A stretch of DNA of 64,000 nucleotides from Bacteroidales bacterium (GCA_015061285.1 SUWW01000012.1:85024-149023), one strand, 5' to 3'. Positions 7,363-16,889 are shown, counted from the first letter of the stretch. The notes: generated by a model from the sequence alone, not told the origin. Numbers and translations are program-made.

Positions 7363-8793
7363 TCATCGTATTAGCTCGTTGCGGTTTGTGTCGAGCTTCA
7401 AGAAAATGAATAACAGAATGGAGAATCCCCAAAGCGATGAACCTCCATAGCTGAAGAACGGCAGCGGAATACCTATCACTGGCATAAGACCAATGGTCAT
7501 ACTTATGTTTACAGCGAAGTGGAAGAAGAATATGCTGGCTACGCAATATCCATAGACGCGACTAAAAGCGGAATGCTGCTTCTCGGCAAGTGATATTAGG
7601 CGCATAAAGAATAGCAAATAGAGACCTATCAAAACGAAACTACCCATAAAGCCCCACTCTTCGCCCACAGTGCAGAAGATGAAGTCGGTCGATTGCTTTG
7701 GTACGAAGTTGAACTTCGTTTGTGTGCCTTGCAAGTAGCCTTTGCCAGAAAATCCGCCCGAGCCAATTGCTATGAGACTCTGATTGACGTTGTAGCCAGC
7801 GCCAAGTGGGTCGTCTTCCTTGCCGAATAGTATGTTTATGCGTGTTCGTTGGTGCTCTATAAGTACGTTCTCAAAAACGAAGCTTGTGCCGAACGACATT
7901 GCAAGTCCTGCCCACATATACACAAGCACCATAAATATTCTGTAGAAACGGCGCGTAACCATACGTATGAGTACAAACATTGTAGTTACGCCAGCTCCGA
8001 TGAGAAACAGAACAGAGAGTTCCACATGCTTATGCAACAAAAGAGTTATGCCCCACGTCATGGCACTTGCACCAATGCCAATAAGCACGGCGAAAATGCC
8101 GAAGTTGTGTTGGTTGTTGTTTTGGAATTTCACTGTTATGACCATAGCTGAAACGAGCAGCACTATAGCCATAACCCATTCGTCGCCAATAAGAAGCGAT
8201 GCTATGGCAGTAGCAGCGGCAACCACTCCGAGCAACAATATGTGAGGCGACATGCCTTCGCGAAACATAGGCAGAAGGAAAGTGAAGAATATCAACGCAC
8301 TACCAGTATCGTTTTGTAGCAACACCAATGCTATAGGCAGTAGGAGTATGCCGCCAATTTTCAAAGCGTTAGCTGTGGTGAATTGAAAGTTGTAGCGGCT
8401 CATAAAGCGAGCTATAAGTAGTGCTGTGCCGAGCTTTGTGAACTCTACGGGTTGAAAACGAATAGGACCTAATTCGAACCACGCTTTGGCTCCGTGCACC
8501 TCCTTGCCCACCGCCAATACCACCAAGAGTAGTATGATAGATATTATGTATACGAAGGTGCTAATCTCCACGTAGAGCTTAGCGTCGAGTATCATAATTA
8601 TACTTACGCTGATGATGGAGATCCCAATCCACACAAGTTGTTTGAAATATTCAGCATCGACAGAGAAAAAGACACCTGTTTCGGGGTTGAAGTTGGCAGC
8701 ATAGAGGTTTGCCCACCCGAAACCGACAAGTGCCACATAGAGTAGCACCATCCACCAGTCGATACCTTTGCGATATGGATTATTGCCCAGCAT
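7363..8793 (-). CDS. rodA: Peptidoglycan glycosyltransferase RodA
   Basis: 476-residue SEDS protein with about ten membrane helices. It polymerises glycan strands of lateral wall together with PBP2. SEDS signatures seen: GAKAWFELGPIRFQPVEFTK, a long periplasmic loop between the middle helices, and near the C-terminus GLMPVIGIPLPFFSYGGSSL. It is longer than E. coli RodA (370) because of an inserted hydrophobic segment in the middle, common in Bacteroidota. Start overlaps the end of mrdA by 14 bp, so translation is probably coupled. Confidence 0.96.
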   Translation of the reverse strand: MLGNNPYRKGIDWWMVLLYVALVGFGWANLYAANFNPETGVFFSVDAEYFKQLVWIGISIISVSIIMILDAKLYVEISTFVYIISIILLLVVLAVGKEVHGAKAWFELGPIRFQPVEFTKLGTALLIARFMSRYNFQFTTANALKIGGILLLPIALVLLQNDTGSALIFFTFLLPMFREGMSPHILLLGVVAAATAIASLLIGDEWVMAIVLLVSAMVITVKFQNNNQHNFGIFAVLIGIGASAMTWGITLLLHKHVELSVLFLIGAGVTTMFVLIRMVTRRFYRIFMVLVYMWAGLAMSFGTSFVFENVLIEHQRTRINILFGKEDDPLGAGYNVNQSLIAIGSGGFSGKGYLQGTQTKFNFVPKQSTDFIFCTVGEEWGFMGSFVLIGLYLLFFMRLISLAEKQHSAFSRVYGYCVASIFFFHFAVNISMTIGLMPVIGIPLPFFSYGGSSLWGFSILLFIFLKLDTNRNELIR

Positions 8794-10615
8794 TTATTTC
8801 TGCGTCTAAAATTCGTTTTTCTACCCACTGGCGGTCTTGCGAAATCTCGCCGTTGAGGTATTTTTCTATCATCAAACCGCCAATAGGAACAGCCCAAGTA
8901 GCGCCAAAGCCACCATTTTCTACATAAACCGAAATGGCTATTTCTGGATTCTCGCGCGGAGCAAACGACATAAATATCGAGTGATCTTTGCCGTGCGGAT
9001 TTTGCGCCGTGCCTGTCTTGCCACACACGCGAATGTCTTTCAACTGTGCGCCATGAGCTGTGCCGCCATCAGCGCCCCAAACAGCTGCCTCCATACCATC
9101 TTGAATAACGTCGAAGTATTCGGCCGGTATGCCAGTTTCGCGTTTTGTTCGATAGAGACTATCAATTTCTTCACCTTCGATATGGTGAACTACATGAGGT
9201 GTGTAGAACCAACCTCTGTTGGCAATAGTAGCTGCAACATTGGCAAGTTGAATAGGCGTAAGTAGCAATTCTCCCTGACCAATAGAGAGCGACACTACGC
9301 CAAGCGAGTTCCAACCCTTGCCTTTCACCTTGTCGTAATAATTGGCGTTTGGTACGAAACCTCTATTCTCGTTAGCTATATCAATACCCAAGCGATAGCC
9401 AAGACCGAAGCGAACGAGGTGATCTTTCCACACGTCGAGGGCTTCGTGGCAGTTGGCAAATTTCTTATTATCGAGAATTGCGCGGAACTCCGCAGCGAAG
9501 TATCCGTTGCAAGAGTGCTGAATGGCTTGTCGCAAGTCGAGTGGCGAGAAGTGTCCGTGGCAACCCATGTGGAAACGGCCAACGGTGTAACCGAAGTTAC
9601 ATGGATAGCGCGTGGTGGGTGTAATTATGCCTTCGCCTAAGCCAATGAGTGCATTGATGGTCTTGAATGTCGATCCTGGAGGATACCAAGCTTGAATGGC
9701 TCGGTTGAAGAGTGGTTTTGCAGGGTCGTTGCTGAGAATAGGAAAGTTCACCGAGCGGTCGCGGCCAATAAGTAGTGATGGATCGTAGCTTGGTGCAGAG
9801 ACCATACAGAGTATCTCGCCCGTAGATGGCTTTATGGCAACGATGCTACCTGTTTTGCCTCGCATAAGCCGTTCGCCATATTCCTGCAACTCCACATCGA
9901 GCGAAAGAGTGAGGTCTTTGCCCGATATAGCTACCGTGTCGAGCGCACCATCTTGCACGTGACCTTTTACGAGTCCAAGCACGTCTACCATTAGGTAGTT
10001 GATGCCTTTATGTCCTCGAAGATACTCTTCGAAACTACTCTCTATGCCGCTGATGCCAATGTAGTCGCCTTGTTCGTAGTAGCTGTTTTTGTTTATTATG
10101 CCCTCATTCACCTCACCCACATATCCAAGCACATGAGCTGCAACGGGATATTCATACTTACGAAGTGTACGGCGTTGCCCATAGAAACCTGGCATTTTGT
10201 AGAGCTTCTCTTGCAGCATGGCGTAGCGCTCACTCGACAACTGCTTTATAAATACCGACGATTTGTATATCGAAGTTCTATGCCGACGAATGTCGCGACG
10301 CAAAATGCTGAAGTAGTTGCGTAGCGTTGGCATATCTATACCAACAGTATTGCAAAAGTCGACACTGTCGAATTCGTGAACCTCGCGCGGAATAATCATT
10401 ATGTCGTACACTGCCTGATTCGACACAAGCAATTTGCCGTTTCGGTCGTATATGAGTCCACGCGACGGATAAATAACCTCTTTGCGCTGCGAGTTGCTGT
10501 CGGCCGAAGTCTTATACGTATCGCTGACAACCTGCACGTAGAATAGCTTGATGACCATAATTAGAGCCACCAATGCCATAAACATCTCTATTATGTACTT
10601 ACGGTTTGAATACAT
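8780..10615 (-). CDS. mrdA: Penicillin-binding protein 2 (elongation transpeptidase)
   Basis: 611-residue class B PBP that crosslinks peptidoglycan in the elongasome with RodA. N-terminal membrane anchor (residues 8-28), PBP dimer domain starting PSRGLIYDRNGKLLVSN, transpeptidase domain with STFK at 315-318 (catalytic Ser315), SCN at 368-370 and KTGTAQ in the C-terminal third. All three active-site motifs are intact. Between mreD (15 bp upstream) and rodA (overlapping). Confidence 0.97.
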   Translation of the reverse strand: MYSNRKYIIEMFMALVALIMVIKLFYVQVVSDTYKTSADSNSQRKEVIYPSRGLIYDRNGKLLVSNQAVYDIMIIPREVHEFDSVDFCNTVGIDMPTLRNYFSILRRDIRRHRTSIYKSSVFIKQLSSERYAMLQEKLYKMPGFYGQRRTLRKYEYPVAAHVLGYVGEVNEGIINKNSYYEQGDYIGISGIESSFEEYLRGHKGINYLMVDVLGLVKGHVQDGALDTVAISGKDLTLSLDVELQEYGERLMRGKTGSIVAIKPSTGEILCMVSAPSYDPSLLIGRDRSVNFPILSNDPAKPLFNRAIQAWYPPGSTFKTINALIGLGEGIITPTTRYPCNFGYTVGRFHMGCHGHFSPLDLRQAIQHSCNGYFAAEFRAILDNKKFANCHEALDVWKDHLVRFGLGYRLGIDIANENRGFVPNANYYDKVKGKGWNSLGVVSLSIGQGELLLTPIQLANVAATIANRGWFYTPHVVHHIEGEEIDSLYRTKRETGIPAEYFDVIQDGMEAAVWGADGGTAHGAQLKDIRVCGKTGTAQNPHGKDHSIFMSFAPRENPEIAISVYVENGGFGATWAVPIGGLMIEKYLNGEISQDRQWVEKRILDAEINAGQ

Positions 10616-10630
10616 AGTTACGCAGTTGCC

Positions 10631-11161
10631 TTACACTCTTTTGTTTTTTGAACCTATTGGTATGAGCATTTGAATAAGCACTATAAATACGAGAGTAAAT
10701 AGAATGCTAAGTATTATTCTAAGAAGCGTAGGCCAAAAGAAAAGCGTGTCGAATTGCTCAAGCGAGAATAGAGTGACGTGGTGTACGGTTACCATCAGTG
10801 TGGCATATTTCAAATACCACGCCGTATCGTAGGTATGCAAATCGGGCATAACGTCGAGCTCGTAATCGTTGTGCAATGCGATGAATTTCAATATGTATTG
10901 GCGTAGAAAAGAAGCTAACACCATTGCTCCAGCGTGCATGCCAGGAGTGTTGCAAAACATGTCGATTATCAAACCCGCCACGAAGCCAATGGTCATTATA
11001 GTTCCAGTTGACGCACCAAGAGGCAGCGTCATAACTATAAGTATGTATATGTACGGATTGATGAATCCGAAGAATTGCAAATTGTTGAATATGAATAGTT
11101 GCGCTACAATGGAAATGATAAAAATCAGCGCAATGCGGATAAGGTTCTGAGTGTTTGTCAT
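10631..11161 (-). CDS. mreD: Rod-shape protein MreD
   Basis: 176 residues with about five membrane helices, a Bacteroidota-type MreD. Assigned mainly from position between mreC and mrdA and from the small hydrophobic profile (LGASTGTIMTIGFVAGLIIDMF). Its start overlaps the mreC stop by 4 bp. MreD is thought to tune MreC in the elongasome. Confidence 0.88.
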   Translation of the reverse strand: MTNTQNLIRIALIFIISIVAQLFIFNNLQFFGFINPYIYILIVMTLPLGASTGTIMTIGFVAGLIIDMFCNTPGMHAGAMVLASFLRQYILKFIALHNDYELDVMPDLHTYDTAWYLKYATLMVTVHHVTLFSLEQFDTLFFWPTLLRIILSILFTLVFIVLIQMLIPIGSKNKRV

Positions 11162-11991
11162 TGTTGTCCCTCCTCAAGAGCGCGCTGTTCGTCTGCTCGT
11201 TTATTACGTATGAATTTCACTTGCGACACGGAATTGTAGTCCACAGCCAATTCTATTATCAAACGATAGAAGCCTCCGTTTCTGTCCATCTCTATCTCCG
11301 AAATTTTGCCTATGTATAGGTTCTCTGGATAGTAGCTCGAAGAACCACTTGTGACGATGCTGTCGCCTACAGCCACCACGGCATGTTCTGGCACATCTTC
11401 CATTATGGCTCTTCTATACGAGACCTCGTTCCATACTATTTGTCCATGGAATCCCGATTTTTTGATTTTTGCCGACAGTCGCGATGCGTTGTTTATTATT
11501 GGCAATATGGTGCAGAAATGTTTCGATGTGGCTGTTACCATACCTATTACGCCATCTTCGTTCACCACAATCATATTGTCGGTGATGCCCGATTTTGTGC
11601 CTACATCGGCAGTGAGGAAGTTACGGCTGCGGTTGGTCGAGCTATTTATTATATTTCCCGATGTGTATATGAAGTATCGATCGTTATCGATCACGAGTTT
11701 GCGCGGCATTGTGTCGGTAATGGCAAGCAGTTGCTGCTGCAATTGGTCAATTTTGTTGTTGAGTCTGGCGTTCTCTTCAGCAAGACGCAAGTTTTCTCTG
11801 CGCAATCCGAAATACTGCGTTATGCTGTTGCCTATGCTATAGACCGAAGCACAAACTCGGTTCGATGAACTGAAGAACGACGAACGTTGGTAGTCGTTGA
11901 AGTTGAAAAGGAGCGCCAAACATATACTTTCAAGAATTAGAAAGTATATGAACGTTGCGTGTTTCGCTATGAAATAGAAAAAGTTACGCAA
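11158..11991 (-). CDS. mreC: Rod-shape protein MreC
   Basis: 277 residues. Membrane anchor (about 12-32), a coiled coil (about 60-92, RRENLRLAEENARLNNKIDQ), then the paired beta domains typical of MreC (GVIGMVTATSKHFCTILPIIN; GDSIVTSGSSSYYPENLYIGKI). It activates PBP2-RodA from the periplasmic side. It is separated from mreB by 96 bp holding a terminator, so it may be partly uncoupled from mreB. Confidence 0.95.
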   Translation of the reverse strand: MRNFFYFIAKHATFIYFLILESICLALLFNFNDYQRSSFFSSSNRVCASVYSIGNSITQYFGLRRENLRLAEENARLNNKIDQLQQQLLAITDTMPRKLVIDNDRYFIYTSGNIINSSTNRSRNFLTADVGTKSGITDNMIVVNEDGVIGMVTATSKHFCTILPIINNASRLSAKIKKSGFHGQIVWNEVSYRRAIMEDVPEHAVVAVGDSIVTSGSSSYYPENLYIGKISEIEMDRNGGFYRLIIELAVDYNSVSQVKFIRNKRADEQRALEEGQQ

Positions 11992-12032
11992 TGTATTTTA
12001 TATAAATAGTGATACGTATATATCCATAAAGC

Positions 12033-12070
12033 AAAAAGAGTCGGCAAGTGCATGGAGCAAAGGCCGACTC
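12033..12070 (-). terminator. Terminator or attenuator between mreB and mreC
   Basis: GAGTCGGC (12038-12045) pairs perfectly with GCCGACTC (12063-12070). On the minus strand the stem is followed by TTTTTGC. It stands 17 bp after the mreB stop, inside the gene run, so mreCD-mrdA-rodA would depend on read-through or an internal promoter. Confidence 0.7.
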
Positions 12071-12087
12071 TCTCTTATCTGTATCAA

Positions 12088-13110
12088 TCAGCGGATGAGG
12101 TAAGGCAATCCGCGATGACGATTCTTCAATGCTATGCCAGTGCCGATAGCTACAGAATGAAGTGGGTTCTCGGCAATGTGGAACGTAATATTGATCTTGT
12201 CGGTCAAACGTTTTGCAAGTCCACGAAGCAATGCACCACCACCAGTGAGGTAAATGCCATTGTTCACAATGTCGGCATAGAGTTCAGGAGGCGTCTGCTC
12301 GAGAGCCGAGAGAACAGCGGTTTCGATTTTTGCAACCGATTTCTCCAACGCGTGCGAGATCTCCTGATAGCTAACTGGAACTTCAATTGGCAGAGCGGTC
12401 ATCTGGTTAGGACCTTGCACGATGAAGTCGTCGGGTGGAGTCTCAAGATCTGGCAAGGCAGAGCCTACGCGAATCTTAATCTCTTCAGCCGTACGTTCGC
12501 CAATCTTTATATTGTGCTGACGACGCATATATTCCATAATATCGTTAGTGAGTTCATCACCAGCAATACGTATGCTCTTATTAGTTACGATGCCACCGAG
12601 CGAGATTACCGCAATTTCGGTCGTACCACCACCTATGTCGACAACCATGTTGCCTTGTGGAGCTTCTACATCGATGCCAATGCCTATAGCAGCAGCCATT
12701 GGCTCGTAGATCATATAAACTTCACGACCGCCAGCATGTTCGGCTGAGTCGCGCACAGCACGAAGTTCAACTTCCGTAGAACCCGAAGGCACGCATATCA
12801 CCATCGTAAGAGATGGGTTGAAGAGCTTCGGCTGTGGCAACATTTTTATCATGCCACGAATCATCTTTTCGGCAGCGTTGAAGTCAGCTATCACACCATC
12901 GTGCAATGGACGAATGGTGTATATGTTTTCGTGAGTCTTGCCATGCATCTGACGCGCTTTCTGACCAATAGCTATGGTTTGGTCGGTATGGCGGTCGAGG
13001 GCTACGATTGATGGCTCGTCAACAACAATCTTATCGTTGAAGATAATGATGGTGTTGGCTGTGCCAAGGTCCATGGCCAACTCTTGCGAAAGGAACGAGA
13101 AGAGTCCCAT
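12088..13110 (-). CDS. mreB: Rod-shape-determining actin homologue MreB
   Basis: 340-residue actin-like ATPase that forms membrane filaments guiding wall synthesis. Phosphate-1 motif DLGTANTII at residues 16-24, IYEPMAAAIGIGID, phosphate-2 motif VVDIGGGTTEIAVIS, and LTGGGALLRGL of the adenosine motif. Full length. Start is 11 bp after the purH stop. Confidence 0.98.
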   Translation of the reverse strand: MGLFSFLSQELAMDLGTANTIIIFNDKIVVDEPSIVALDRHTDQTIAIGQKARQMHGKTHENIYTIRPLHDGVIADFNAAEKMIRGMIKMLPQPKLFNPSLTMVICVPSGSTEVELRAVRDSAEHAGGREVYMIYEPMAAAIGIGIDVEAPQGNMVVDIGGGTTEIAVISLGGIVTNKSIRIAGDELTNDIMEYMRRQHNIKIGERTAEEIKIRVGSALPDLETPPDDFIVQGPNQMTALPIEVPVSYQEISHALEKSVAKIETAVLSALEQTPPELYADIVNNGIYLTGGGALLRGLAKRLTDKINITFHIAENPLHSVAIGTGIALKNRHRGLPYLIR

Positions 13111-13121
13111 TTGTATCTTTT

Positions 13122-13721
13122 TTATTGGTTATACTTTTCTAAGTATGCAGCAATTGCCGTGTCGTAGTGGCTCGATGTAGCAAAAGCGCGACGTGCGAAC
13201 CACAAACGATCTTCCTCGTCGCTTGTGCCTTTCTTCTCATCGAGAAGTTTGGTGAGCGCAGCGTATTCGCCTTTCGAAGGTACAATGATTACATCCTTGT
13301 AGTTCTTAGCAGCACCGCGAATGAGCGAGATACCGCCTATGTCGATTTTTTCAATAATATCTTGATGTGAAGCGCCAGAAGCAACTGTCTGCTCGAATGG
13401 ATAGAGGTCAACAATGACTAGGTCAATCTCTTCAATATTGAACTTCTTCATCTCTTCGCGGTCCGACTCATTGTCGCGACGTGCCAAAATGCCACCAAAA
13501 ACACTTGGATGAAGTGTCTTTACGCGTCCGCCCAAAATGGAAGGATAGCCAGTTATCTTCTCGACAGGAGTAACGGGAATTCCCAAACTTTCGATGAATG
13601 TTTGAGTGCCGCCAGTTGAGAAAAGTTTTACGCCGTTGGCGTGTAGTTTCTTTATTATTTCGTCAAGGCCATCTTTATGGAAAACAGAGACGAGTGCCGA
13701 TTTTATTTTTTTGTTGTTCAT
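13122..13721 (-). CDS. purH: Stand-alone IMP cyclohydrolase (N-terminal half of PurH)
   Basis: 199 residues covering only the MGS-like IMP cyclohydrolase domain of the bifunctional purine enzyme PurH, usually a little over 500 residues. The domain looks intact: SVFHKDGLDEI at the start, GGRVKTLHPSVFGG with the active-site lysine, VDLYPFEQTV, and IDIGGISLIRGAAKN. It ends KYNQ-stop exactly at the domain border, and mreB starts 11 bp later, so the AICAR transformylase domain is cleanly absent and no remnant remains here. The encoded enzyme should close FAICAR to IMP; AICAR formylation must be done by a gene elsewhere, or the pathway is broken. In Bacteroides a full purH is found beside mreB (from memory), so this looks like loss of the second half. 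Confidence 0.93.
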   Translation of the reverse strand: MNNKKIKSALVSVFHKDGLDEIIKKLHANGVKLFSTGGTQTFIESLGIPVTPVEKITGYPSILGGRVKTLHPSVFGGILARRDNESDREEMKKFNIEEIDLVIVDLYPFEQTVASGASHQDIIEKIDIGGISLIRGAAKNYKDVIIVPSKGEYAALTKLLDEKKGTSDEEDRLWFARRAFATSSHYDTAIAAYLEKYNQ

Positions 13722-13737
13722 TGTTGAACGTCATGTA

Positions 13738-14301
13738 TTATATGGTGAGAATGTCTTTTTCTTTAGCGGCATACATATCATCGATGCGCTTCATGACGCT
13801 ATCGTGAAGTTTCTGCGTTTCAGCTTCGGCGTCTTTAGCCATGTCTTCGGCGAGGCCGTCTTTTTTCATCTTCTTGAACTCTTCGTTGGCGTCGCGGCGG
13901 ACATTGCGAATGACTACACGTGCATCTTCGCAAATCTTTTTCGCTTGTTTAGCGAGATCTTTACGACGCTCTTCGGTGAGAGGTGGAATGATTATTCTAA
14001 TGATTTCGCCATTGTTGTCGGGGTTCAAACCGAGGTTAGCAGCCATGATAGCTTTCTCTATTGGACCGATGAGAGATTTTTCCCAAGGGCGAACGGCAAT
14101 AGTACGTGGGTCTGGAGTGTTGACGTTAGCAACTTGCGAAAGCGGCGTTACTGCTCCGAAGTATTCAACTTTTACGTCATCCAAAATGTGAGGATTGGCT
14201 TTTCCTGCGCGAATTTTACCAAGTTCGTAGTCGAGGTGTTCGCACGCTTTATTCATCTGCTCTTTCGCATCGTCGAGCACAAGTTGTATTTCGTCTTGCA
14301 T
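13738..14301 (-). CDS. frr: Ribosome recycling factor
   Basis: 187 residues, full length. Two-domain RRF with GKANPHILDDVKVEYFGA, then NVNTPDPRTIAVRPWEKSLIGPIEKAI, and RREELAKQAKK-like RRKDLAKQAKKI. With EF-G it splits ribosomes after termination. It starts a leftward operon frr-purH-mreB (16-bp and 11-bp gaps). Confidence 0.98.
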   Translation of the reverse strand: MQDEIQLVLDDAKEQMNKACEHLDYELGKIRAGKANPHILDDVKVEYFGAVTPLSQVANVNTPDPRTIAVRPWEKSLIGPIEKAIMAANLGLNPDNNGEIIRIIIPPLTEERRKDLAKQAKKICEDARVVIRNVRRDANEEFKKMKKDGLAEDMAKDAEAETQKLHDSVMKRIDDMYAAKEKDILTI

Positions 14302-14332
14302 ATTGTGATATTTCCTTGTTTTTTTTAGTTCG

Positions 14333-14363
14333 CAAAAGTAATACTCTAACTAAAAAAGTCAAT
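14333..14363 (-). promoter_or_regulatory. Promoter of frr-purH-mreB
   Basis: Minus-strand -7 box TACTTTTG at 14340-14333, with TTGA about 18-19 nt upstream as a weak -33 element. It lies 31 nt before the frr ATG and just beyond the stop codon of the preceding gene. Confidence 0.55.
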
Positions 14364-14369
14364 TGAAAA

Positions 14370-15077
14370 TCAACTCATACTTAGAAAAGCCTTTTGCCTT
14401 TCGTTGGGTCGATAGAAGTAGACTATTCCATACGAAGAACAGATGTCGCGTTTTTCGTTGCTGTCGATGGGTTGTAATGCGCCTTCTACTTCGTTCCAAA
14501 TGTTGAGAATCAACTCATCAGCCTTATCTCTTATTTCGTCGAGTTTTTCGTGATATTTACCTATAGTCTGAATCATGTCGCGATGTGAGTTGTATATCTC
14601 GGTAAACTGCAGAAGTTTAATTTTTACTACTGCAATTGATGGGTTATATATTTTGTTGCCTATGCTGCGGCGCTCCTCGCCTTCAACAATTTTGTTGCCC
14701 CAGTATAGTAATTGTTGATCCGACGAAATGTCGGGTATGGTGCTATGATCTACATTTAGTCCGAGTAGTTCGCGAGCTTCAGGCTTGATTTCGCCGCGTG
14801 TTATACACATGTTGAACACTTGTATGTAGTGCGATAGATACAGCCTTGCCAATTTGCCAGCTTCGGCAACGCGTTTGCCCAATGATGCTTGCGATGTGCG
14901 ATTTTCGTTGTAGCGCATGATAGCTTGTTCGAAATGAGGCAAAAACGATTTCGCTTCGATGAATAATTTCTGACTGAATAGTAGGCTTTGAGCGGCTGTG
15001 TTGTCGGCCACATCTACCGCTATCCGTAGCGCTCTTAGTCGAGCTTGATCGGTGTTTGGTAAGCGTCTGTAAGGCAT
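14370..15077 (-). CDS. Conserved Bacteroidales hypothetical protein (MPYRRLPNTD type)
   Basis: 235 residues, no signal peptide or membrane helix, mainly alpha-helical. The first residues MPYRRLPNTDQARLRAL are a start I associate with a conserved, uncharacterised Bacteroidota protein. A mid-protein block (MCITRGEIKPEARELLGL) and C-terminal SSYGIVYFYRPNERQ look conserved. Function unknown. It lies 68 bp upstream of frr on the same strand, but frr has its own promoter in that gap. Confidence 0.75.
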   Translation of the reverse strand: MPYRRLPNTDQARLRALRIAVDVADNTAAQSLLFSQKLFIEAKSFLPHFEQAIMRYNENRTSQASLGKRVAEAGKLARLYLSHYIQVFNMCITRGEIKPEARELLGLNVDHSTIPDISSDQQLLYWGNKIVEGEERRSIGNKIYNPSIAVVKIKLLQFTEIYNSHRDMIQTIGKYHEKLDEIRDKADELILNIWNEVEGALQPIDSNEKRDICSSYGIVYFYRPNERQKAFLSMS

Positions 15078-15470
15078 GATATTTCGCGTTTTTTCTTAGA
15101 CTAAAGACAAATTAACGCAAATATCTAAAATTTTATTTATATTATGTAATGCGAATGGCTTTTTTTTATTCGCCGGTAACCTCTTTTCGCAAATAAATAG
15201 TTCTGCTACTGATAATATTATGCTTGCAAACTTTATCTATTCGCAAAACTATTAGCACTCTTTTTTGTCTGAATTGACATTTTTGCTATGAAATTCTTCC
15301 ATTCAAACTTTTCAAAACCGTTTTCTCACACGCTCGTATGTATAATGATTTGATTGCTAATATGTATAATGTTAGTATGGTATGAAAAAATCAAAACGAT
15401 ATTTGATGCATCGGTCACAGAGTTGTATAATTGGTTTCTTGGCTTATTTTTGTTATTGATTACTAAAATT
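15078..15470. other. Intergenic region between divergent genes
   Basis: About 390 AT-rich bases that should contain promoters for the leftward hypothetical gene and the rightward GH28 gene. I see no convincing TAnnTTTG box, RNA gene or repeat in it; two TTCGCAAA words (about 15186 and 15239) are the only recurrent motif. Confidence 0.5.
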
Positions 15471-15476
15471 ATGCAG

Positions 15477-16889
15477 ATGAAAACACTAACGCAAGTTGCT
15501 ATTGCCATGAGTATTATGGTGTTGGGCGTAGAAGTAGATGCTTCCGATTATAGTGACTATTATCAGAATCTTCCAATAGACATAGCTCAAGTAGAAATGC
15601 CTCAAATTCCACAGAATGAGGTTAGTATAGTAGATTTTGGAGCTAAAGGAGATGGCGTCACCCTCTGCACCGATGCGTTTGCACAAGCAATCGAAAAGCA
15701 AAGCAGTAATGGCGGTGGCGTGGTTGTGGTGCCCAATGGTATGTGGCTCACTGGCCCTATAGAGCTAAAGAGTAATGTGGAATTGCGTATTGCCAAAAAT
15801 GCTGTGGTTTTCTTCTCTCCCGACAAGCTTCTTTATGAGCGAAAAAAGAGCAGCCGCTGCAAGCCATGTATAAGTGCTTCGAAACAAAAGAATATTGCAA
15901 TCACAGGATCGGGTACTATTGATGGAAATGGTTCGCAATGGCGTCCTGTGAAACGTAGCAAAGTGAGCGATGTTGAGTGGAAATCTTATGCTAAAATGGG
16001 TGGTAAGGTGATGGACAATGGCTCGTTGTGGTATCCTTGGGATTTGAAATCGGGTTATGCTAATATCGGAAATTCGCCCAAAGAAATGTCGCAAATGCGT
16101 AATGACCTTATTCGCTTTGAAAATTGTGAAAATATTTTGGTTCAAGGTGTAACTGTTCAAAATTCTCCTCGATTTCATGTGCATCCAGTGTGGTGCAAAA
16201 ACTTCATTGCCGACGGATTGACAGTTCGTTGCCCTTGGAATGCGCAAAATGGTGATGGTATTGACATAAGTGATGTGTCGACAGCATTGATTGTTAATTG
16301 TACTGTTGATGTCGGTGATGATGGAATATGTATGAAGAGTGATATTAACGACGTGCCTCGTCTAAATATGGGCACGCGTGATGTCTTGATACAAGATTGT
16401 GTAGTAAACCATGCTCATGGAGGATTTGTAATTGGCAGTGAAGATGTAACAGCAATGGAGCGGATAGTTGTTCGTGATTGTCGATTTAGTGGCACCGACA
16501 CAGGCTTGCGATTCAAGAGTGGTATAGGCCGAGGAGGTCGCACAAATAATATATTCATTAGCAACATAGTAATGACCGACATATCAGACGAGGCTATAAT
16601 ATTTCAATGCGACTACATTAATCTACCTGCAGGCATGAAGCGTGAAGATTACGTTGTGCCAAAAGATGCTAAGTATATACCTGAATTTCAAGATATACAT
16701 ATTGATGGCGTGATTTGTCGTGGTTGCGAGACGGCAATATCTGCGTCGGGAATTGAAGGATATAGATGTGTGCACGATATAGACATAAAAAACTCTACAA
16801 TTGTCTATACCAAAAAATCTGAAGTTATTGATGCCGCTACCGCCGAATTGAAACTCACCAATGTGAATCTTATTTTTGATAGAAAATAG
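15477..16889 (+). CDS. Secreted GH28 polygalacturonase-family pectinase
   Basis: 470 residues from the ATG at 15477, which begins a signal peptide (MKTLTQVAIAMSIMVLGVEVDAS); a further ATG at 15471 would add two residues. A right-handed beta-helix GH28 enzyme: family start VSIVDFGAKGDGVTLCTDAF, catalytic acid set N258-G-D260, D281-D282, the conserved HG (H314-G315) and R345-F-K347, matching the NxD, DD, GHG and RIK motifs. It should cleave homogalacturonan or rhamnogalacturonan in the periplasm. No SusC/D pair or other pectin gene adjoins it; the next gene, 83 bp on, is a glycosyltransferase. Confidence 0.92.
   Translation: MKTLTQVAIAMSIMVLGVEVDASDYSDYYQNLPIDIAQVEMPQIPQNEVSIVDFGAKGDGVTLCTDAFAQAIEKQSSNGGGVVVVPNGMWLTGPIELKSNVELRIAKNAVVFFSPDKLLYERKKSSRCKPCISASKQKNIAITGSGTIDGNGSQWRPVKRSKVSDVEWKSYAKMGGKVMDNGSLWYPWDLKSGYANIGNSPKEMSQMRNDLIRFENCENILVQGVTVQNSPRFHVHPVWCKNFIADGLTVRCPWNAQNGDGIDISDVSTALIVNCTVDVGDDGICMKSDINDVPRLNMGTRDVLIQDCVVNHAHGGFVIGSEDVTAMERIVVRDCRFSGTDTGLRFKSGIGRGGRTNNIFISNIVMTDISDEAIIFQCDYINLPAGMKREDYVVPKDAKYIPEFQDIHIDGVICRGCETAISASGIEGYRCVHDIDIKNSTIVYTKKSEVIDAATAELKLTNVNLIFDRK

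Noticed and set aside
12052..12747. 231-codon plus-strand frame opposite mreB
   Set aside because: It is antisense to a highly conserved essential gene and has no recognisable domain.
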